A program made the translations under genes and the position numbers. Positions 27,778 through 36,937 of a DNA stretch of 64,000 bases are shown here, piece after piece. The notes under the pieces are model-generated. The model did not search any database. It worked only from the letters and a program-made list of their open reading frames with translations, and was not told the DNA's origin. Position 1 is the stretch's first letter. Every line of letters starts with the position of its first letter. The DNA is from Paraflavitalea soli (GTDB lineage: Bacteria > Bacteroidota > Bacteroidia > Chitinophagales > Chitinophagaceae). Where the stretch lies: assembly GCF_003555545.1 (NCBI RefSeq), contig NZ_CP032157.1, positions 5,150,546-5,214,545 of the forward strand, read 5' to 3'.

Positions 27778-29382
27778 CTAAATGCTCTTGATTCCCATGA
27801 TCCGCTGCTCAAACTCTTCGTTGGGAATGATGGACTTGTTCTTGATCTTGGTCTTGTAGGTGTTGATGGTATTGACTGAGTATTCGAGTATCCGGGCAAT
27901 ATTTTCACTGTCGTGGATACCCATGCGGATGAGGGCAAAAATGCGGAGATCGGTATTCAGTAGTTCATTTTCTTTCAATTGGATCTGGTCTTCCCGGGCA
28001 AACAAAGTATTAAATTCTTCAATAAAGTGCGGGAAGAGTTTGAGGAAGATGCGGTCAAAGTTGCCAAGGAGCTCCTCTTTTTCTTTCTTAATATTGATGG
28101 TATTGGCCAGCATGCGGATCTCTTCCAGCTTGCGGTCATTTACTTTCACCTCCAGGTTCTTCTTGAATTTCTCCATTTTGGCATAGAACTCGGAGTTGCC
28201 ATTGAAAAAATATCCTATGTATTCGTCCTTGAATTTATTGGCTTCCGACAGCTTGTTATTGATCTCCTGCTGTTTGCTATTGGCTTCGGTAATGATCTGC
28301 TGGGCGATCTTGAGTTTACGGAGTTGCCGGAATATGACAATAATCAGGGCTACCAGTGCCATCAGCAGGAGGGTAACAATGGCAGCGTAGGTGATGACGG
28401 TACGCTTTTCATTCTCCACCCGGCTTACTTTTTCGGCTTCAATTAATGGCAGGATGGCGCTTACCTGAATCTTCCGCTGCCGGGCGCCATAAGAAAAAGC
28501 ATCGTTCAGGGCTTTTTCAATGTAGGTGGAAGCGCTTTTCAGGTCGCCCTGCTTAAACAGTATGGCAGACAGGTTGAAGATAGCAGCGGTTTCCTTGGTA
28601 GAAGATTTAATATCGGCAATGGCAGCAAGTATTAACAAATGGATGGCGGTATCAATTTTACCGCTTTGAATATAATTATCGCTCAGGGTAGAGGCGGTAA
28701 GGGCCAACTCGTGGTGCGATAAGCCGGTATCGTTCATGAGGATCTGGAAATAATGGCTGGCCTCCTCTCTTTTGCCATTCCGGATATTTTTGAGGCCGTT
28801 GTAATAATTGTAGGCAAATGACTGGGGCGGAAATAACTGAAGCGCCGAATCGGTGTATTCAGTTGCCTTCCTGTTGTAACCGGGTGTATGGTACTGGTCA
28901 TTGTCATAATCGCCCAGGTCATAATAATAGCGGGCCATCAGGGAATAATAATCGGCTTTGAGGCTATCGGGAAATCCGGCCAGGCGAATGTTCTGCAAAG
29001 AGTCGTAGGCCTCTTTGAACATGCCTGAAGAAAGCAGGATAAAACTTAATTTGATACGCGCCAGGTCGCTCCGCAGGGGATCGGCCAGGTCTGTTGCCGT
29101 TTGCTGCAGTTTCCGGGCATAGTTATAGGCGGAATCATAGTTGAATATCTTGTATTCCTCATACAACTGCTGGTATACAGTAAACCTGGCGGAAAGGTCA
29201 GCAGCAGGTATTCTGCCGGCCAACTGCTTTAATTGTTGAATGGCCTGCACCTTAGCCTGATCATACTCTGCAGACATTTCAATGGCACGGTTAAGCGCTG
29301 CCATCAGGCTATCAGTTTTGGATTGTCCCCAGGCAGTGCTACAAAATATCAACAGTAAAAAACAAGCGATCCGTTGCTTCAT
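27778..29382 (-). CDS. SusR-like transcriptional regulator (DUF6377)
   Basis: 534 residues from the ATG at 29382; a TTG three codons upstream also keeps the frame. Signal-like segment MKQRIACFLLLIFCSTAWGQ, a periplasmic TPR region to about 325, one membrane helix at about 331-354, a coiled-coil stretch (355-440), and a C-terminal LuxR-like helix-turn-helix (LRIFALIRMGIHDSENIARI, VNTINTYKTKIKNKS). This one-protein sensor layout is that of SusR, which senses maltose in Bacteroides and activates the starch locus. Here it is 226 bp upstream of SusC on the same strand, so it probably activates the GH71/GH97 locus in response to an alpha-glucan oligosaccharide in the periplasm. Confidence 0.85.
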   Translation of the reverse strand: MKQRIACFLLLIFCSTAWGQSKTDSLMAALNRAIEMSAEYDQAKVQAIQQLKQLAGRIPAADLSARFTVYQQLYEEYKIFNYDSAYNYARKLQQTATDLADPLRSDLARIKLSFILLSSGMFKEAYDSLQNIRLAGFPDSLKADYYSLMARYYYDLGDYDNDQYHTPGYNRKATEYTDSALQLFPPQSFAYNYYNGLKNIRNGKREEASHYFQILMNDTGLSHHELALTASTLSDNYIQSGKIDTAIHLLILAAIADIKSSTKETAAIFNLSAILFKQGDLKSASTYIEKALNDAFSYGARQRKIQVSAILPLIEAEKVSRVENEKRTVITYAAIVTLLLMALVALIIVIFRQLRKLKIAQQIITEANSKQQEINNKLSEANKFKDEYIGYFFNGNSEFYAKMEKFKKNLEVKVNDRKLEEIRMLANTINIKKEKEELLGNFDRIFLKLFPHFIEEFNTLFAREDQIQLKENELLNTDLRIFALIRMGIHDSENIARILEYSVNTINTYKTKIKNKSIIPNEEFEQRIMGIKSI

Positions 29383-29439
29383 ATGTACCAATAAGCTTAC
29401 TGGTAAACTTCGTGTATTTTTCTGAAAGAAACAGGAAAA

Positions 29440-29530
29440 ATAGTCGGGAAGTCAGGAAGTTGGAAAGTCCGGAAGAAAATACACTAAAAATGCTTTCAGA
29501 CTTCCGGTCTTACGGGCTTGCAGACTTACG
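29440..29530. repeat. AGTCnGGAAG / CTTCCGGnCT intergenic repeat with inverted arms
   Basis: Near copies of AAGTCAGGAAGT and AAAGTCCGGAAG are followed by CAGACTTCCGGTCT, GGGCTTGCAGACT and TACGGACT. CCGGAAG (29469-29475) pairs with CTTCCGG (29501-29507). The stretch lies between the PHP-like gene stop and the SusR-like start and is not coding. It looks like a composite of short self-similar words. Confidence 0.5.
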
Positions 29531-29534
29531 GACT

Positions 29535-31616
29535 CTATTGATCGAGCCAGATCATCTGTGTGAAGGCGCCATTGGCTGCGGCATCCCATACCTCTATCCG
29601 CACCCATTTACGATTGGCCAGGGGAAGTGTCCACTGGTATTTTTTATTGCCGAAGGCTTCGGTATCGTGCAAATCAATGTGCTCCCTGTATACCTGCTGC
29701 CCGTCACCGGAAACAATGTCGAGGTATTGCAAGGGGAATGTCCAGTTTATTGCTAATGCTATGGTTGCCTTCCCATTTTGGAGTTGAGCGGTTTCACCCG
29801 GGCGTTTACCATTGACAGTGAAATGGGGCAACAATATTTCGCCGGTGGATACAAAGAACTTTCCCTGCTCCATCACATCGAGTATGGGCTGCCAGCCGTT
29901 TTTCCAGGAAGGCAATGAATCGAGCTGCAGGTAATTTACATTGAGGTGGGCGTAGACTTCAAAATGTGGTTCTATTTTAAAGAGGTCGGCTTCTGCGATC
30001 ACGTGTTTTTTGTGTCCCCAATTGGCCATATCATCCATGAGGTCCAATATGCGCCGGTTGCCCAGGTAAGGCTGAGAAAGATCGGCCGGCATGGCTTTCC
30101 AGGCAGCGCCCATAAAGCGGTCGGAAGTAAAGAAAGCTTCTTTTTTATATTGATCGGGATAGCCTGTTGATCCTTTGGTACGTGCGTGGGCTGTCCAGGC
30201 CAGGCCTTTTTCTTTTTGTAATAAGTTGAGCATTTCTTCTTTATTGGCAATGCGGTATACGGTACCATATTGGGGATGCTGCTCTATAAATGGCTCCTCG
30301 GGCTTACGCTGCATGATCCAATATACTGGTCTGGGAAAGAAATTCATCCAGTGTCCGCCAAAGAAATTATTCGGTTCCTCACCCGGCAATAAGAGGAAAC
30401 GGTTATCCGACAATCGTTCGCATTCATCAAACAAGGTCTTCAACTCTAACAAGCGATCATTGGCCGGTCCTTTGGGATGGCCTGGGCCATGAAATTCGCC
30501 CAGGTGAACAATATCCACGCCGGTATTTTTGAACACCTTTACAAAATTGGGTGTTTCAGGCAGTGGCTTATTGGCCAGCACATCCTGCACATGCTCAATA
30601 TGAAAATGACTTGACATGGTCTTGTATCCGGGCAAGGCGGGATATTTATCATTGTGTGTAAAACGCTTCACTTCGCTCAAAGCTGCACCGGCTTTTTGTG
30701 TGCTGAGCAGGCAAAAGAAATTCAGCCTTTGCCTGGTACCCGGCGGGGCATTGAACCAGGGAACATAACGGCGGTCGCCAAAGATATCCTGCCGGATACC
30801 CATGCCGTAGCCCTTGACCATATCGCGGTAGTTGTTGCCATGCCAGGTAAACTTAAGATTGAAAGCCTCATCGAGGGGATAAAAATATTGGTGTGGAGCA
30901 GGAAACAGGGCAAGACTGCCGCCTTTGCTTTCACCTATGATGGTCCTGTATTTCACTTCCTGGTTTTTGGCTGGCCGCCAGGCATCGGGCACCGTGGATT
31001 GCAGGTTATTGTCTACATCGGACCAACTCACGTGGCTCCATAGCTGGTCTTTACTCACCAATCCGGCATCGTACAATAAGGCAGTAGAATCAACAGGCGT
31101 TGACATGACTGCCGCAATATTGAACAGGGGACTTCCTTTGTACAAAGTAATCTCAATAGCGCCATTAAATGAAGCAGCGGATATGGCTGAAATGATGATC
31201 TGTGTGCGTAAACCGCTGCTGGTTACCCGCAGCTGTCGTTTATCAAATTGGACAGGAAAGGACTGATATGGTTTTAAGGGCACCCGGTCGAAGAAGATAT
31301 TCCAGCCATTTTGAGAGATCAGGTCGCGTTTGCCCACTGTAATGACGAAAGCCGGATCAAGTGCGGCAGCGATCTCCTTCCACTGTCCCTGGCTGGTCAA
31401 TTGTATACTTTTGAACAGCGGTTGTTCCTGATCGAGGCTGATCAAAAATCTCGCTTTCCCATCTTTACCCGCCTGCCAGCTAATATCCAGCAGGTTGTTG
31501 CAGACAGCCGCCACGACGCCGCTGTTCTTTTGAAGGCCGGAAAGATCTACCGGCATTTGGGCCGATACAATGAAATTCACCAGGAGGACAAGGAGGAGTA
31601 AGGATGTTTTTTTCAT
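29535..31616 (-). CDS. Secreted PHP-like metallohydrolase of unknown function
   Basis: 693 residues with signal peptide MKKTSLLLLVLLVNFIVSA. The first half (to about 330) is beta-rich and has no known motif. The second half carries a pattern of PHP-type metal-dependent hydrolases: SHFHIEH, VHLGEFHGPGHP, LLPGEEPNN, GGHWMNFFP and AWTAHARTKGS, that is, spaced His, Glu and Asp residues that could bind two or three metals, as in CehA/McbA-like proteins. The C-terminal end is a small beta-sandwich. Substrate unknown. It precedes the SusR-like gene on the same strand with 150 bp of repeats between, so a tie to the glucan locus is possible but not shown. Confidence 0.6.
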   Translation of the reverse strand: MKKTSLLLLVLLVNFIVSAQMPVDLSGLQKNSGVVAAVCNNLLDISWQAGKDGKARFLISLDQEQPLFKSIQLTSQGQWKEIAAALDPAFVITVGKRDLISQNGWNIFFDRVPLKPYQSFPVQFDKRQLRVTSSGLRTQIIISAISAASFNGAIEITLYKGSPLFNIAAVMSTPVDSTALLYDAGLVSKDQLWSHVSWSDVDNNLQSTVPDAWRPAKNQEVKYRTIIGESKGGSLALFPAPHQYFYPLDEAFNLKFTWHGNNYRDMVKGYGMGIRQDIFGDRRYVPWFNAPPGTRQRLNFFCLLSTQKAGAALSEVKRFTHNDKYPALPGYKTMSSHFHIEHVQDVLANKPLPETPNFVKVFKNTGVDIVHLGEFHGPGHPKGPANDRLLELKTLFDECERLSDNRFLLLPGEEPNNFFGGHWMNFFPRPVYWIMQRKPEEPFIEQHPQYGTVYRIANKEEMLNLLQKEKGLAWTAHARTKGSTGYPDQYKKEAFFTSDRFMGAAWKAMPADLSQPYLGNRRILDLMDDMANWGHKKHVIAEADLFKIEPHFEVYAHLNVNYLQLDSLPSWKNGWQPILDVMEQGKFFVSTGEILLPHFTVNGKRPGETAQLQNGKATIALAINWTFPLQYLDIVSGDGQQVYREHIDLHDTEAFGNKKYQWTLPLANRKWVRIEVWDAAANGAFTQMIWLDQ

Positions 31617-31658
31617 ATAGCTGCATTAGGTAACAGCCATGAAGATAACTCTTAGAAC

Positions 31659-32705
31659 CTATGTTTCTTCATCGTAATAGATCTTATAATATTTCTTTCC
31701 CGACATTTCATCGATACCCCTTTCTATCAGGTCACGACGGCCATGGATATAGATGTGGAAGTTCTTGTCCAGTTTGAGTACTGTTTTAAATACCTTTTGC
31801 TGCTTCTTGACGGCGGAAAGGTGGATATCAAATTCATCGCCTATTTCGAAGTTGCGGGCGGACTCAAAGTTCTTTTTGTATTCCATAAAGGTATCCACTA
31901 CTTCGGGGTGGTGGATCACTTCTTCGGCAAATTCCTGGAGATTGAACTGCTCTTTGGTCTTAAAATAATCCATGGAGCGGTTCAACATATCTATCTGATC
32001 GCTCTTGCTCACATCAAACTTCTCCGCATACTCGTTGGTAACAAAGTTTTTACAGAGGCTTAAATACTTATCGGTGTTGTGATAGCTATCGGAATAGGGT
32101 TGAACCTGTAAAAAATCACTGACCCAGTACTGGGTATCATTCTGCTTATTGGTGCTGTCTACCACACATACTTTATAACCCTCTACGGTGTTGGTGTTGA
32201 AGATCAGACAGCCTTTATCCAGCTTATTGATGTTGATCCCTTCTTCCTGTATCACTTCCCAGCTTTTGCCATGCGGGAATACTTTGAGGAAGGTTTCCTT
32301 GGTTTCTGATTTAAAGAGACCAATGGCCCGTGTATATTCGTTTTCAAACATGACGCGATCAAACAACACCACATAGAGTTCGCCCTCCTTTACCTTGGTA
32401 TGGGTGGATTTACTGTATAGGAATTGGGCCAGCAGGGCGGCCTGTGGTATGAAAGTGTCTATATCATCAAAAATAGTGCGTACATAATTGTATACTTCAT
32501 TCAGCGCCACATCACTAAGGTGGGTAAACCGGTACAGCTCGTTCTCATTAAAAGCGCCCAGGAAGTATTTGGTGAGGAGGCCCTGTACGATCTCATCATT
32601 GAGTGTAAGGGGATTTTCCGAAAGCTTTAATTCCTCGCCCCGGGAGGGGTTACCCACTCTATGCACCATCACTTTCTGCAGTAATACTCCGTCAAGTCCT
32701 GTCAT
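31659..32705 (-). CDS. Nucleoid-associated protein (NdpA/YejK, PF04245 type)
   Basis: 348-residue soluble protein. It matches the 37-kDa nucleoid-associated family: near-N-terminal MVHRVGNPSRGEELKLSENP, the conserved LTKYFLGAFNENELYRFTH, YVVLFD, and a C-terminal domain with IGDEFDIHLSAVKKQQKVFKTVLKLD. The family binds nucleic acid and is spread among bacteria; its exact function is unclear. No signal or membrane segment. It stands alone: the PHP-like gene begins 42 bp after its stop and the DinB-like gene ends about 66 bp before its start, all on the minus strand. Confidence 0.85.
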   Translation of the reverse strand: MTGLDGVLLQKVMVHRVGNPSRGEELKLSENPLTLNDEIVQGLLTKYFLGAFNENELYRFTHLSDVALNEVYNYVRTIFDDIDTFIPQAALLAQFLYSKSTHTKVKEGELYVVLFDRVMFENEYTRAIGLFKSETKETFLKVFPHGKSWEVIQEEGININKLDKGCLIFNTNTVEGYKVCVVDSTNKQNDTQYWVSDFLQVQPYSDSYHNTDKYLSLCKNFVTNEYAEKFDVSKSDQIDMLNRSMDYFKTKEQFNLQEFAEEVIHHPEVVDTFMEYKKNFESARNFEIGDEFDIHLSAVKKQQKVFKTVLKLDKNFHIYIHGRRDLIERGIDEMSGKKYYKIYYDEET

Positions 32706-32771
32706 TGTCCGTTTTTTTCAGGCGGCGAAGATAAGGGGAAGGAATATTTTATCAGGCCCTAGTTATGCACC

Positions 32772-33287
32772 TTATTTTGCCTTTACCACCTGCACGGTCA
32801 CCAACAACTGGCCGGTATGGCGCATGGTGTGCTCGGCAGCATGGAACAATAGGCCCAACACGGTAGAAGGCGTCTGCTTGCGGCCCACTCCTCTTACAGC
32901 GGTTAAGGTATCGGGATTGGTTTCTTTTAACCGGGTGATGGAGAGCGCCAGCTGGTCATCAAGGGCAGCTAATAGCCGGGACAGGGAAGTACGGGCAGCA
33001 GGTTGCCCTTCCTGTGCAAGATATTCCAACTGTTGGGGAGAAAGCATTTGTCCCGCAGCGTAAGTAAACAGTCTGTCCAGCACACCTGTCATATGCTGCA
33101 GGTGGAAACCAGGTGAAGCTACTCCGGCTGGTTGTTCCCACAACAGGGTTTCGGGAAAATCGTGAAGCAAAACATGTAATTCTTCCTGTGCCTGTAATAA
33201 TGCGTGTGCTACCGGCTGCAACAAAGCAGGTATCCCTTCCAGGGGGCCACGTAGCCATACTTCAGGTAATTTATTGGAACTCATCAT
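32772..33287 (-). CDS. DinB-family (YfiT-like) metal-binding protein
   Basis: Four-helix-bundle protein of 171 residues, starting at the ATG 33287 (a second ATG follows; a GTG at 33296 is also in frame). DinB-like histidines are seen: H in GFHLQHMTG and the pair in HAAEHTMRHTGQLLV, which likely hold a divalent metal. Many members are thiol-dependent transferases (for example bacillithiol S-transferases), but the substrate cannot be read from sequence. Minus strand, 66 bp upstream of the nucleoid protein start, possibly co-transcribed with it. Confidence 0.75.
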   Translation of the reverse strand: MMSSNKLPEVWLRGPLEGIPALLQPVAHALLQAQEELHVLLHDFPETLLWEQPAGVASPGFHLQHMTGVLDRLFTYAAGQMLSPQQLEYLAQEGQPAARTSLSRLLAALDDQLALSITRLKETNPDTLTAVRGVGRKQTPSTVLGLLFHAAEHTMRHTGQLLVTVQVVKAK

Positions 33288-33464
33288 AATGAGCACAAGT
33301 TACCAAATAACTATTGGTTTGCAGGGCTGGCAGCAGGCGGTGTAAAAAGCGTACAACTACGTTTATTGCTCCTACCGTTTGTAAAAAAACCAGTATCCAT
33401 AACTTTTTTCCGGACAAAAGGCCCGACATTTAGGGACAACCAACAACTAAAAACCGACCGATCA

Positions 33465-35906
33465 GTGAAGTGGACTAACTGTTTAATTATCTTTTTATCC
33501 TTTGCCTTCTGTAATACCGTTTATGCCCAGGCATCCCAACCAGGCGGCGTTAAAATTTCCGGGTCTGTAACAGACAGTACGGGGCAATTATTACCCTCGG
33601 TAACTGTGATGCTGTTAAAGTCTGCGGATTCAGCCACCGTAAAGATCACCAGCACGGATCAGGGCGGCACTTATATTTTTGAAGACATTTTGCCCGGGCA
33701 ATACTTTTTATCTTTTACTACTAGCGGCCATGTACCTCACCGCATTCAACTGCCCTTGATTAACGCGCCCTTTACGGCCGATCCTGTACGCCTGCAAAAG
33801 GCTGTGGCTCTGCTGGAAGGTGTAACGGTGGTAGCCCGTAAACCCCTGATCGAGTTGAAGCCCGACCGGACGATCGTTAATGTAGATGCAGCGGTGACCA
33901 ATGTAGGAGCTACAGCGCTGGAAGTACTGGAAAAATCGCCCGGGGTATCGGTTGACCGGAATGGGACCATCAGCCTGAAGGGCAAGCAGAATGTACTCAT
34001 CCTTATGGATGGAAAACCCAGCTACCTGCCCGCTGCGGACCTGGCCAATTATCTATCCGGACTTAGCGCTTCACAAATTGAGCTCATTGAGATCATGACG
34101 AATCCTTCGTCTAAATACGATGCAGCAGGTAATGCGGGCATCATCAACATCAAAACCAAAAAGAATAAGGTAAAAGGTTTTAATGGCAACGTTAACCTGG
34201 CTTATGGTCAGGGGCGTTATTATAAGAACAACAATAGCCTGCTGTTGAATTACCGCAACGGGAATTATAATCTATATCTCACGTATAGTACTAATATTTC
34301 GAAATCGTTTACAGACATCTACGCCTATCGCTGGTATTATAAAGAAGACAATAAAACGGTGACGAATCGTTTTGAGCAACCTTCTTATTTAGCCAGTCCG
34401 TTTACAGGACATAATCTCAAAGCAGGGGTGGATTATTTCCTGGGCAAGAAAACCACGCTTGGTGCATCGGTAACGGGTGTACATTCGATCCGCAAAACAG
34501 TCGGCAGCAATTCTGGTGAGTGGATCAATCAAAACAACCAGGTAGATTCTGTGATCCATACCAACAGTGATAATAAAAACACCTGGAAAAACCTGGGCCT
34601 GAACCTAAGCGCCAGGCATGCATTTACCGACAGCAAGGAGTTGTCTGTTGACTTAGATTATCTCACTTACGACCTTGATAACCGCCAATTTTATCAGAAC
34701 ACGCTTACGGGCAACAACTCTTATACGGATGGATTGAGGGGCGACCTCCCCTCTACCCTACGGATATTTTCAGGCAAGGCAGATTACAGGCAAACGATTG
34801 GCAAAGACCTGAAAATGGAAACGGGCTGGAAAACATCGCATGTAAAAACAGATAACCAGGCCGTGTATGAGTCCCTGCTGAACAATGACTGGAAACCAGA
34901 CTATGACAAAACGAACCATTTCTTATATTCAGAAACGATCCATGCGCTGTATGTCAATGCACAACAACAGGTATCGAAGTGGTCATTGCAGGGAGGGCTT
35001 CGCTTTGAACATACAGGGTACAATGCGGATCAACTGGGTAATATTGTCCGAAAGGATTCATCTTTTTCCAGGCAATACAACAGCTTATTCCCCACAGCAT
35101 TTGCCAGCTACCAGGCGGACAGCGCTCATACCTTCAGCTTTAGTGCAGGCAGACGTATTGACCGGCCTGCTTTCCAAAAACTAAATCCCTTCGTATTTCT
35201 GATCAATAAGTATACCTATCAAACGGGCAATCCTTTTTACCGGCCCCAGTTTACCTGGAACTTTGAATTCAGTCATCTGTATAAACAAACCTTGATCACC
35301 ACACTTACTTACAGTGTTACCAATGATTATTTCTCGCAGATATTCTTTTCGGATACTAATGGGCTTATTACTTATACAGAAGGCAACCTGGGCCGGATGG
35401 TCAATATTGGATTGTCGCTGAGCTCCCAACTGGCGCCTGCCCCCTGGTGGTCAGTGACACTGCAAGCCAACCTGAACAGAAAGCGGATAGAAGGGGTAGT
35501 CGTCAACTCGATTGCGGCTTCAGTAACGCAGCTGTATATGAATGTCAGTAACCAGTTTCGCTTCAAGGGCGGATGGTTGGCGGAACTGTCGGGGTTTTAT
35601 ATCACGCGTGCACAAAACGACCTGCAGGAAGTGCTGGATCCTACGGGCCAGCTGTCAGTGGGCCTGGCCAAACAAATATGGAAAAACAAAGCAACGCTTA
35701 AACTCAGTATCCGTGATATATTCTATACACAGGCCATGGCAGGATGGACGGATTTCCAACAGGCCCGGGAATATTTCAAACTCACGCGGGATAGCCGGGT
35801 AGCAACGCTGGCCTTTACCTGGCGCTTTGGCAAACCACTGAAAGGAGCCACCCGCAAATCGGGCAGCGCCTCGGATGAGATCAAAGAAAGGGTTGGGCAA
35901 AATTAA
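33465..35906 (+). CDS. Outer-membrane beta-barrel / TonB-receptor-like protein
   Basis: 813 residues. I chose GTG at 33465, which gives the clean signal KWTNCLIIFLSFAFCNTVYAQ; the open frame begins at TTG 33366, but the extra 33 residues look like untranslated leader. Order: carboxypeptidase-regulatory-like domain (about 24-110), plug-like domain with DGKPSYLPAADLANYLSGL and YDAAGNAGIINIKTKKN, then a barrel to the C-terminus (outer membrane protein beta-barrel family). It lacks the SusC signature and has no SusD partner, so its cargo is unknown; some relatives are not TonB-dependent importers. The gene ends in a shared TTAA with the App1-like gene on the other strand. Confidence 0.85.
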   Translation: MKWTNCLIIFLSFAFCNTVYAQASQPGGVKISGSVTDSTGQLLPSVTVMLLKSADSATVKITSTDQGGTYIFEDILPGQYFLSFTTSGHVPHRIQLPLINAPFTADPVRLQKAVALLEGVTVVARKPLIELKPDRTIVNVDAAVTNVGATALEVLEKSPGVSVDRNGTISLKGKQNVLILMDGKPSYLPAADLANYLSGLSASQIELIEIMTNPSSKYDAAGNAGIINIKTKKNKVKGFNGNVNLAYGQGRYYKNNNSLLLNYRNGNYNLYLTYSTNISKSFTDIYAYRWYYKEDNKTVTNRFEQPSYLASPFTGHNLKAGVDYFLGKKTTLGASVTGVHSIRKTVGSNSGEWINQNNQVDSVIHTNSDNKNTWKNLGLNLSARHAFTDSKELSVDLDYLTYDLDNRQFYQNTLTGNNSYTDGLRGDLPSTLRIFSGKADYRQTIGKDLKMETGWKTSHVKTDNQAVYESLLNNDWKPDYDKTNHFLYSETIHALYVNAQQQVSKWSLQGGLRFEHTGYNADQLGNIVRKDSSFSRQYNSLFPTAFASYQADSAHTFSFSAGRRIDRPAFQKLNPFVFLINKYTYQTGNPFYRPQFTWNFEFSHLYKQTLITTLTYSVTNDYFSQIFFSDTNGLITYTEGNLGRMVNIGLSLSSQLAPAPWWSVTLQANLNRKRIEGVVVNSIAASVTQLYMNVSNQFRFKGGWLAELSGFYITRAQNDLQEVLDPTGQLSVGLAKQIWKNKATLKLSIRDIFYTQAMAGWTDFQQAREYFKLTRDSRVATLAFTWRFGKPLKGATRKSGSASDEIKERVGQN

Positions 35907-36919
35907 ATGCCGATAAGGCCAATAGTCTGTCCGTGTGCAGTGGCTTCCTCACTACCTGTAAACAAGAAGGTGTGAACACCAGCTTCTTCTGCTGCCAAGA
36001 GTGTTTTGCTGGTAAGTGCTTCCTTGGGAGGACGCACATTGCGGATATAGATAGCGAAGATCTTCTGTGGGTATTTGGCAGCGATGCTGGTATAAATATC
36101 CGGATCATGTTGGGAATTATCACCGATCAATACAAACTGCTGTTTGGGAAAGACGTCCAGTATACGGGCTATCCGCAGCAATTTGCCGGCATGTTTTGTT
36201 TTACCGGTGCTGAATAACTGGTACCATCTTTTTATCTGGTTCAATAAAAAAATGCCTTCGGGTAATTTATTAAAACGAAAGAACTCCAGGAGGTAATCAT
36301 ATAAATTCCATTCACTGCTGGAAACATAGAAAAAGGGATTGGGTGTAGCGGCATGAGTATGGGCGTTCGCTAACCGGCCATACCAATCAGACACTTTTGC
36401 AAACTGCTGTCTGGTACGTGGATTCCTGATCAGCAATTCCCGCAACCTCCTGAACCGGGTAGCAGAGTAAGACACCATCACGGTGTCATCAATATCGGAA
36501 ATGAATATGTACTGGGTGGAATGCGGTACGTATACCTTACCCTCACCGGTAGCAACCACCTCCTCTTCTTTACCAATACAAGCCACCTTCACCGGGTGCC
36601 AGCCAGCGGTTATTTCCTGCCCGGACTGCCATTCAAATTTAAAAAAACCGTCATCTTCAGTTAAGGTTTCAAAGGATTCATCCTGCCAATAGAGACGAAC
36701 CTTCACACGGAGCAATGGTTTTACAAAAAAAAGCCGCAACAGGTGTATGATATTAGTAAAAACACGGGTGGTATATTGTTTTTGCACTACAGCTTTATTC
36801 TTAAACACATGCCCATACAACACCAAATTGTGGGTATGCCCGTATCCATGATATACTTTAACATTTATATCGCCCATTGCCTGGAAATTAGCTGTAATTC
36901 CATATTTCTGTGGTAGCAT
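35903..36919 (-). CDS. App1-like phosphatidate phosphatase (DUF2183)
   Basis: 338 residues, soluble. The HAD-like active-site motif SDIDDTVM (D-x-D-x-T) is at about 145-152, followed by PFFYVSSSEWNLYD and LIGDNSQHDPDIY, all typical of the App1 catalytic domain; an N-terminal beta domain of about 140 residues precedes it. In yeast App1 converts phosphatidate to diacylglycerol. The gene is divergent from a diacylglycerol-kinase-type gene (36938) with only 18 bp between them, so the two opposite reactions share one control region. Its stop overlaps the stop of the barrel gene. Confidence 0.85.
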   Translation of the reverse strand: MLPQKYGITANFQAMGDINVKVYHGYGHTHNLVLYGHVFKNKAVVQKQYTTRVFTNIIHLLRLFFVKPLLRVKVRLYWQDESFETLTEDDGFFKFEWQSGQEITAGWHPVKVACIGKEEEVVATGEGKVYVPHSTQYIFISDIDDTVMVSYSATRFRRLRELLIRNPRTRQQFAKVSDWYGRLANAHTHAATPNPFFYVSSSEWNLYDYLLEFFRFNKLPEGIFLLNQIKRWYQLFSTGKTKHAGKLLRIARILDVFPKQQFVLIGDNSQHDPDIYTSIAAKYPQKIFAIYIRNVRPPKEALTSKTLLAAEEAGVHTFLFTGSEEATAHGQTIGLIGI

Positions 36920-36937
36920 TTTTGCATATTACAAGGT

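Noticed and set aside
32959-33258. 99-codon frame within the DinB-like gene, same strand
   Set aside because: Out-of-frame shadow; the DinB histidine motifs are in the other frame.
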